A DNA stretch of 10,115 nucleotides from Spirochaetaceae bacterium (GTDB taxonomy: Bacteria > Spirochaetota > Spirochaetia > SZUA-6 > Fen-1364). The notes under the pieces are model-generated. The model was not told the origin of the DNA. It saw nothing but the letters and a program-made list of their open reading frames with translations, and did no database searches. Numbering within the stretch: position 1 is the first letter of the stretch; the number at the start of each line of letters is the position of its first letter. This document shows positions 6,212 to 10,115 of this stretch, one piece after another. The stretch lies in NCBI GenBank assembly GCA_003154555.1, contig PMDT01000090.1, forward strand, positions 1 to 10,115, written 5' to 3'. Position numbers and translations under genes: made by a program.

Positions 6212-8121
6212 ATGAAGCCCCCGACGAAAAAGACAAGCAGAAACCCGGCAAGCACTGGCGGGAACCAGTCTCCCCATTGCGTGTAGAGTGTCTCCGGGTT
6301 CAGTCGAAGCGGTACGTCCACCACGAGGCTCGCCTCCGTGAAGAAGGGGCTGCGCGCAAGGATGCGGCCGTCCGGGGCGATGAGGCAGGTCAGGCCGGAA
6401 GCCGACGCGCGGGCAAGGGGCCTGCCATTTTCAACGGCGCGGAATGCCGCGTTTGCCGCGTGCTGCATCGCCTCGGTTTCCGTGAGCGACCAGTAGTCGT
6501 TGGAGAGATTCAGGATCACGTCGGCGCCTTCCGCGACGAATCGCCGCACGTCGTCGGGAAAAACGTCTTCGAAACATATGGGCGTAGAGAAGGAGGCGCC
6601 GGGAATCTGGAAGACGACCCGCCTGTCCCCGGGCTCCCAGAGATACGCATCGAAGCTCAAGAGGAGCTGGTAGATACCGGGGAGCTGCTTCTTGTACGGG
6701 AAATACTCCGTGAATGGAACGAGGTGGATCTTGTGGTAGGTATCCACTCTCGCGCCGACGGGAGAGAAGAGGACCGTCCCGTTGTAGTCGAGGCGCTCCT
6801 CCCCCGTCGGCAGCTCCCGAAGGCTGTAGTCGTCGTTTCCAGTCAGGAGCCATCGTCCGATCGACTTCTGATAAGCAAGGAAATCCCGCACGAGCGCCGC
6901 ATAGGGATAGACGGTCGGGTCCTCCTGGCTCCATCGCCTGATATTGGGTACGAATGCCGTCTCCGACCAGACGACGAGGTCGGGCTTTGACGGCAGCGAC
7001 TGGTCGGTGAGCCTGCGCAACGTGTCGAAGTCCGCGCGGTAGTCGTCCTTGCGGGGATCGGCGTTCTGCTGGACGAGGGCAAGCCGAACGGTGCGGGGAG
7101 CGGGCCCCGCGTGCGCCGCCTGCGCTTCGCGAATGGCACCGAAGCCCAGGGTGAAGACCAGCACGGCGACGAGCGTGATGCCCGCAGCAGGTCCCTGCTT
7201 CTCCCGGGTCAGGGCGGCGTGCAGATACCAGCCGATTGCCGCATTCACCAGCACCACGATGAATGTGACGCCCCACACGCCGGTCAGGGAGGCGACCTGG
7301 ATCATGGGAAGGACCGCGTACTGCGTTGCACCCGGCATGCCCCACGGATATCCGAGAAAGCCCATCGATCGGAGCCAATCGAAGACTGTCCAGGCGGCAG
7401 GGAATACCAGGAAGCCGAGGCGCCCGGCAGGTCGCAGCAGGAGCAATGCCACGGCCATGAAGGGGATATATTCCAGGAGCGTCACGGCGCTCACGAACTG
7501 CAGCGTGAGCAGGTTGAATGTGCCCAGCCAGTAGTTGGAAATCATGGTTTGTAAAAGGCCGGCCAGGGTTCCGTAGAAGATGCCGAGCGGGAGCGTCGCC
7601 TCACCCAGGGCCAGGAACAGAGGCACGAGCGATATCCATCCCAATGCCGGCAGACCGGCTGTTCTGAGGAATGAGGGAAAGGAGAGCGCAGACAGCGTGC
7701 CGGAGAGAACGGCCAGGCCGAGCGACCAGACGCCGACCGCGCTCCGCACGCCGAGCGCCGGCCGTATCTTTGAAGACCGTCCAAGACGCGGTATCACGTA
7801 CCAGGCGACGTCCAGGACCAGGAGCGGAAGAAAGCGGATGAGGGCCGACGTGCGTTCCTGCGTGCTGTTCGGCGCAAGCCGGAGGTTGCCATGCGACGTC
7901 ATGAATCGCTGGACGTAGTCCATATTCGCGTTCGTCGCATAGATGAATGTGAAAAGGAAAAAAACGGCAGTGATCGAAAAGAGCAGCTCGGGCGCCCGGA
8001 GGAGGAGCGGATCCAGCGGCAGCTCGCGGAAGCCGCGCCGTCGAATGCCGCGCGCCGCAAGCGGGATGAGGCACGCGGCGTGCAGGCAGAGCAGACCAAT
8101 GTAGATTATCTCGGACGTCAC
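6193..8121 (-). CDS. lnt: Apolipoprotein N-acyltransferase, copy 2, with extra N-terminal membrane region
   Basis: Second lipoprotein N-acyltransferase in the window. At 642 residues it is about 107 longer than copy 1. Residues 1-120 form an added region with hydrophobic segments near 5-23, 45-62 and 93-110. The usual Lnt membrane core follows at about 127-330 (conserved SALSFPSFL at 144-152), then the nitrilase-like domain at about 345-605 and a last membrane helix at about 621-637. The triad is intact: E387 (VVWSETAF), K464 (in YHKIHLVPF), C516 (in TPICFEDVF), with the same 52-residue Lys-Cys spacing. E472, E518 and W544 are also kept. The start is a GTG overlapping the previous gene's stop as GTGA, which implies translational coupling with the small membrane protein. 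The family is certain; whether it differs from copy 1 in acyl donor or lipoprotein substrate is unknown. Confidence 0.94.
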   Translation of the reverse strand: MTSEIIYIGLLCLHAACLIPLAARGIRRRGFRELPLDPLLLRAPELLFSITAVFFLFTFIYATNANMDYVQRFMTSHGNLRLAPNSTQERTSALIRFLPLLVLDVAWYVIPRLGRSSKIRPALGVRSAVGVWSLGLAVLSGTLSALSFPSFLRTAGLPALGWISLVPLFLALGEATLPLGIFYGTLAGLLQTMISNYWLGTFNLLTLQFVSAVTLLEYIPFMAVALLLLRPAGRLGFLVFPAAWTVFDWLRSMGFLGYPWGMPGATQYAVLPMIQVASLTGVWGVTFIVVLVNAAIGWYLHAALTREKQGPAAGITLVAVLVFTLGFGAIREAQAAHAGPAPRTVRLALVQQNADPRKDDYRADFDTLRRLTDQSLPSKPDLVVWSETAFVPNIRRWSQEDPTVYPYAALVRDFLAYQKSIGRWLLTGNDDYSLRELPTGEERLDYNGTVLFSPVGARVDTYHKIHLVPFTEYFPYKKQLPGIYQLLLSFDAYLWEPGDRRVVFQIPGASFSTPICFEDVFPDDVRRFVAEGADVILNLSNDYWSLTETEAMQHAANAAFRAVENGRPLARASASGLTCLIAPDGRILARSPFFTEASLVVDVPLRLNPETLYTQWGDWFPPVLAGFLLVFFVGGFIWRRRP

Positions 8122-8660
8122 TGCCCTCGCCCGTCAGAAGGAGTGCGCCGGCGATGCTCCTCGGCGCGGAACCTGGCGTAGATGCGCAGGAAGAGGGAAA
8201 GAACGAAGCAGTAGACTGCGGCACCGGCGCCGGAAGGCAAGAGGAAGTATGCTGCCGCGGTAGGAAAGGGCACATCGATATTCGGGCTCACCCAGCGGGG
8301 AATCTCGAAGATCCCCTGGGCCGGAAAACTGTCACCGCGCGCTGCCGCCTCCTTGTAGCTCCAGAACATAAAGCCGGCCCCGAGGGCGGCGACCACCGTG
8401 AGAGAAAGCCAGAAAAGAAGCCAGCGGAGCCGGCGATCCACTGAAGGGAGCCGGAACCAGACGAAGTGAGATACGAGGAAGAGCAGCGGATAGACGAGGT
8501 AAAGGTAGACTGGCGCGGAGCGCGTCATCGCAAAAGCGGCCAGAAACGGAATGGCAAAGAGGATCGTTCCGCAGATTTCGAATGTCGCCCGCACCGGGTG
8601 CACGGTCCCCGCGATAGACGTCACATATCTTCCGAGATCGGTTTCCCGGAGCCTCTTCAT
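8118..8660 (-). CDS. Small unknown multi-pass membrane protein coupled to lnt copy 2
   Basis: Unrecognised 180-residue integral membrane protein. Hydrophobic segments lie near residues 28-46, 51-70, 79-100 and 133-160. Between the last two is a loop of about 30 residues with FEIPRWVSPN (118-127), rich in aromatic residues and prolines. The N-terminus (KRLRETDLGR) and C-terminal tail (about 161-180, many Arg) are charged and probably cytoplasmic. The ATG at 8660 has GAGGG 5 bases upstream. Its TGA overlaps the GTG of lnt copy 2 by 4 bases, and tyrS ends 41 bp upstream. The tight coupling and all-membrane character suggest it works with, or sits beside, the second Lnt, perhaps as a partner subunit. 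That is inference from position only. Confidence 0.85.
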   Translation of the reverse strand: MKRLRETDLGRYVTSIAGTVHPVRATFEICGTILFAIPFLAAFAMTRSAPVYLYLVYPLLFLVSHFVWFRLPSVDRRLRWLLFWLSLTVVAALGAGFMFWSYKEAAARGDSFPAQGIFEIPRWVSPNIDVPFPTAAAYFLLPSGAGAAVYCFVLSLFLRIYARFRAEEHRRRTPSDGRGQ

Positions 8661-8701
8661 CGCTTCCCTCGATACCCCGCTGCTGGCTCACCGCTCTCTG
8701 C

Positions 8702-9970
8702 TCAGGTCATCCTGATGCGATAATACCTCTTTTTCCCGGCCCGCAGCAGTATGTTCCCGTCTTGCGCGGCGTCGACGCCGATGCGCGCCTCGATGTCGGT
8801 CACGTTCGTGCGGCCCACATAGGCGCCGCCCTGGCTCACGAGCCGTCGGGCATCGCTTTTCGACGCGCAGAGAGTTGAGCGCACGAAGAGATCGACGACA
8901 TTCATCCCTTTTTCCAGCTCCGCACGGGGTATGTCCACCGTCGGAACGCCGGAAAGGTCGCCGGGGCCGCCAGCCCCATCTGTGTCGAATGCCGCTCGCG
9001 CCGCCCCTGCGGCACTGGCGGCAGCTTCGGGACCATGCACGAGCGTCGTGATCTCCATTGCCAGCCTGCGTTTCGCGTCGTTGATCCGCTGGTCCTTGCC
9101 GGAGCAGATCTCTTTCACCTCGGCAACCGGCAGAAACGTGAAGCGCAGGAAAAACTGGGCAAGGTCGGCATCGGGGATATTGACCCAGAACTGGTAGAAC
9201 TCGTAGGGACTGACGAGATTCGCCGCAAGGTAGAGCGCCCCACCCTCGGATTTCCCCATCTTCTTGCCGTCCGACCGGGTGATGAGCGGCGATGTCAGCG
9301 CGAACGCTTCCACGCCCTCCACGCGGCGGATGAGGTCCATCCCCGCGACGATGTTGCCCCACTGATCATCGCCGCCCATCTGGAGACGACACCCATGGGT
9401 CCGATACAGCGTCAGGAAATCAAAAGACTGGAGTATCTGGTAGTTGAACTCGATAAAGGAGAGCCCGGTCTCCATGCGCATCTTGTAGGTTTCGAAGGTG
9501 AGCATGCGGTTCACGGAGAAATGCCGGCCGATATCGCGCAGGAACTCGATGTAGTTCAACGGCGCGAGCCACTCCGCGTTGTCGAGCATGAGCGCGCGGT
9601 CATCTGCAAAATCGAGGAACCGGGATATCTGCAAGCGGAAAAGCGCCGCGTTGGCGGCGATCGTTTCCACCGGCATGATCTTGCGCCCTTCCGTGCGACC
9701 CGTGGGGTCACCGATGCGCGTGGTCCCGCCGCCCACCAGGGCGATGGGACGGTGGCCAGCTTTCTGGAGATGCGCCATGAACATGAGCTGTTGCAGATGA
9801 CCGATGTGGAGGCTCTCCGCGGTTGGATCGAAGCCGATGTAGAATGTCACTTTTTCCGTGTCCAGCAGCTTCCGCAGGCCCTCCTCGTTGGAGCACTGGC
9901 TTACAAAGCCCCGCTCCGCGAGGGTGTCGAACACAGACCTGCGCGGTACCTCGCGCATTTCCCGGGTCAT
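8702..9970 (-). CDS. tyrS: Tyrosine--tRNA ligase
   Basis: Class I aminoacyl-tRNA synthetase that charges tRNA-Tyr in the cytoplasm. The 422-residue product is full length. It has the tyrosine-binding strand YIGFDPT (44-50), the HIGH signature (55-58), [12 protein letters not shown] (80-91), and [10 protein letters not shown] (176-185). The [11 protein letters not shown] block (197-207) and the KMSKS-type loop, here KMGKS (237-241), follow. An S4-type RNA-binding domain is at about 355-422. A Gly/Ala-rich linker (about 315-342) precedes that domain. The ATG overlaps the glyS stop as ATGA, and GGAGGG lies 7 bases ahead of the start, inside glyS. As I recall, glyS and tyrS are also neighbours in Borrelia. 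Confidence 0.97.
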   Translation of the reverse strand: MTREMREVPRRSVFDTLAERGFVSQCSNEEGLRKLLDTEKVTFYIGFDPTAESLHIGHLQQLMFMAHLQKAGHRPIALVGGGTTRIGDPTGRTEGRKIMPVETIAANAALFRLQISRFLDFADDRALMLDNAEWLAPLNYIEFLRDIGRHFSVNRMLTFETYKMRMETGLSFIEFNYQILQSFDFLTLYRTHGCRLQMGGDDQWGNIVAGMDLIRRVEGVEAFALTSPLITRSDGKKMGKSEGGALYLAANLVSPYEFYQFWVNIPDADLAQFFLRFTFLPVAEVKEICSGKDQRINDAKRRLAMEITTLVHGPEAAASAAGAARAAFDTDGAGGPGDLSGVPTVDIPRAELEKGMNVVDLFVRSTLCASKSDARRLVSQGGAYVGRTNVTDIEARIGVDAAQDGNILLRAGKKRYYRIRMT

Positions 9971-10115
9971 TCCCCGACCCTCCGGTAGTCCTTGATCGCC
10001 TTTTTCAGTGTCGCCGCGATATCGGCCATCTTCACGCGCACCTGCTCCATGGAGTCCCGGTAGCGGATGGTGACCGTCTGATCTTCCTTCGTCTGGTAGT
10101 CCAGCGTCACGCAGA
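9967..10115 (-). CDS. glyS: Glycine--tRNA ligase, C-terminal end (5' part outside window)
   Basis: Only the last 48 residues are visible, read from base 10113 to a TGA at 9969-9967. They match the end of the anticodon-binding domain of the dimeric class II glycyl-tRNA synthetase: [20 protein letters not shown], then SMEQVRVKM. That enzyme charges tRNA-Gly as a single-chain dimer, unlike the two-subunit GlyQ/GlyS form. The gene runs off the right edge, so the promoter of the glyS-tyrS series is not in view. Its stop overlaps the tyrS start by 4 bases. The family call rests on a short stretch but fits the neighbour well. Confidence 0.82.
   Translation of the reverse strand, partial: CVTLDYQTKEDQTVTIRYRDSMEQVRVKMADIAATLKKAIKDYRRVGE

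Noticed and set aside
6028..6990. 320-codon plus-strand open frame across the glycosylase and lnt copy 2
   Set aside because: It is antisense to two clear enzymes with complete catalytic motifs, and its own translation shows no recognisable domain.
9248..9262. KMGKS instead of KMSKS in TyrS as a sign of altered function
   Set aside because: Variation at this position is normal among bacterial tyrosyl-tRNA synthetases, and the other active-site motifs are intact.
9035..9988. 317-codon plus-strand open frame opposite tyrS
   Set aside because: It is antisense to a complete tyrosyl-tRNA synthetase and its composition is typical of a reverse-strand shadow.
1..10115. A defence, mobile or CRISPR system
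   Set aside because: I found no spaced repeats, transposase, integrase, phage or toxin-antitoxin-like genes. The gene content is housekeeping with two unknown membrane proteins.

Overview
This looks like a GC-rich bacterial chromosome segment of ordinary housekeeping type, most likely from a spirochaete (Spirochaetota). The reason is gene order: rpsT, an HU-family gene and an apolipoprotein N-acyltransferase (lnt) follow one another on one strand, and glyS is followed directly by tyrS. I recall comparable neighbourhoods in Treponema and Borrelia. This is inference from memory and no search was run. Spirochaetes are lipoprotein-rich, which fits two lnt copies in one window.

Layout, left to right. 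(1) Positions 1-2610 are a minus-strand cluster read right to left: a sigma70-like promoter at about 2579-2607, then rpsT (S20), an HU/IHF-type DNA-binding protein, and lnt copy 1. A response regulator cut by the window edge follows, and it appears to have its own promoter at 296-324. (2) Positions 2647-4219 hold the only plus-strand gene, which diverges from rpsT across a 181-bp spacer. It encodes an unrecognised 502-residue membrane protein with two copies of a winged-helix-like module separated by membrane segments. (3) Positions 4180-10115 are a second minus-strand series: the glyS tail, tyrS, a small four-helix membrane protein, lnt copy 2 with an extra N-terminal membrane region, a MagIII-like HhH-GPD DNA glycosylase, and a PfkB-family sugar kinase. 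The kinase gene converges on and overlaps the plus-strand gene by 40 bp.

The genes of the right-hand series overlap or lie close together (glyS/tyrS ATGA, small membrane protein/lnt2 GTGA, lnt2/glycosylase about 19 bp), so they probably form one operon read from outside the window. The kinase is set off by about 100 bp that contain a perfect short hairpin. Both Lnt proteins keep the Glu-Lys-Cys catalytic triad and flanking residues, so both look active.

I saw no tRNA, rRNA, CRISPR array, insertion sequence, prophage or defence system. The most original material is the duplicated winged-helix membrane protein and the pairing of lnt2 with an unknown membrane gene.
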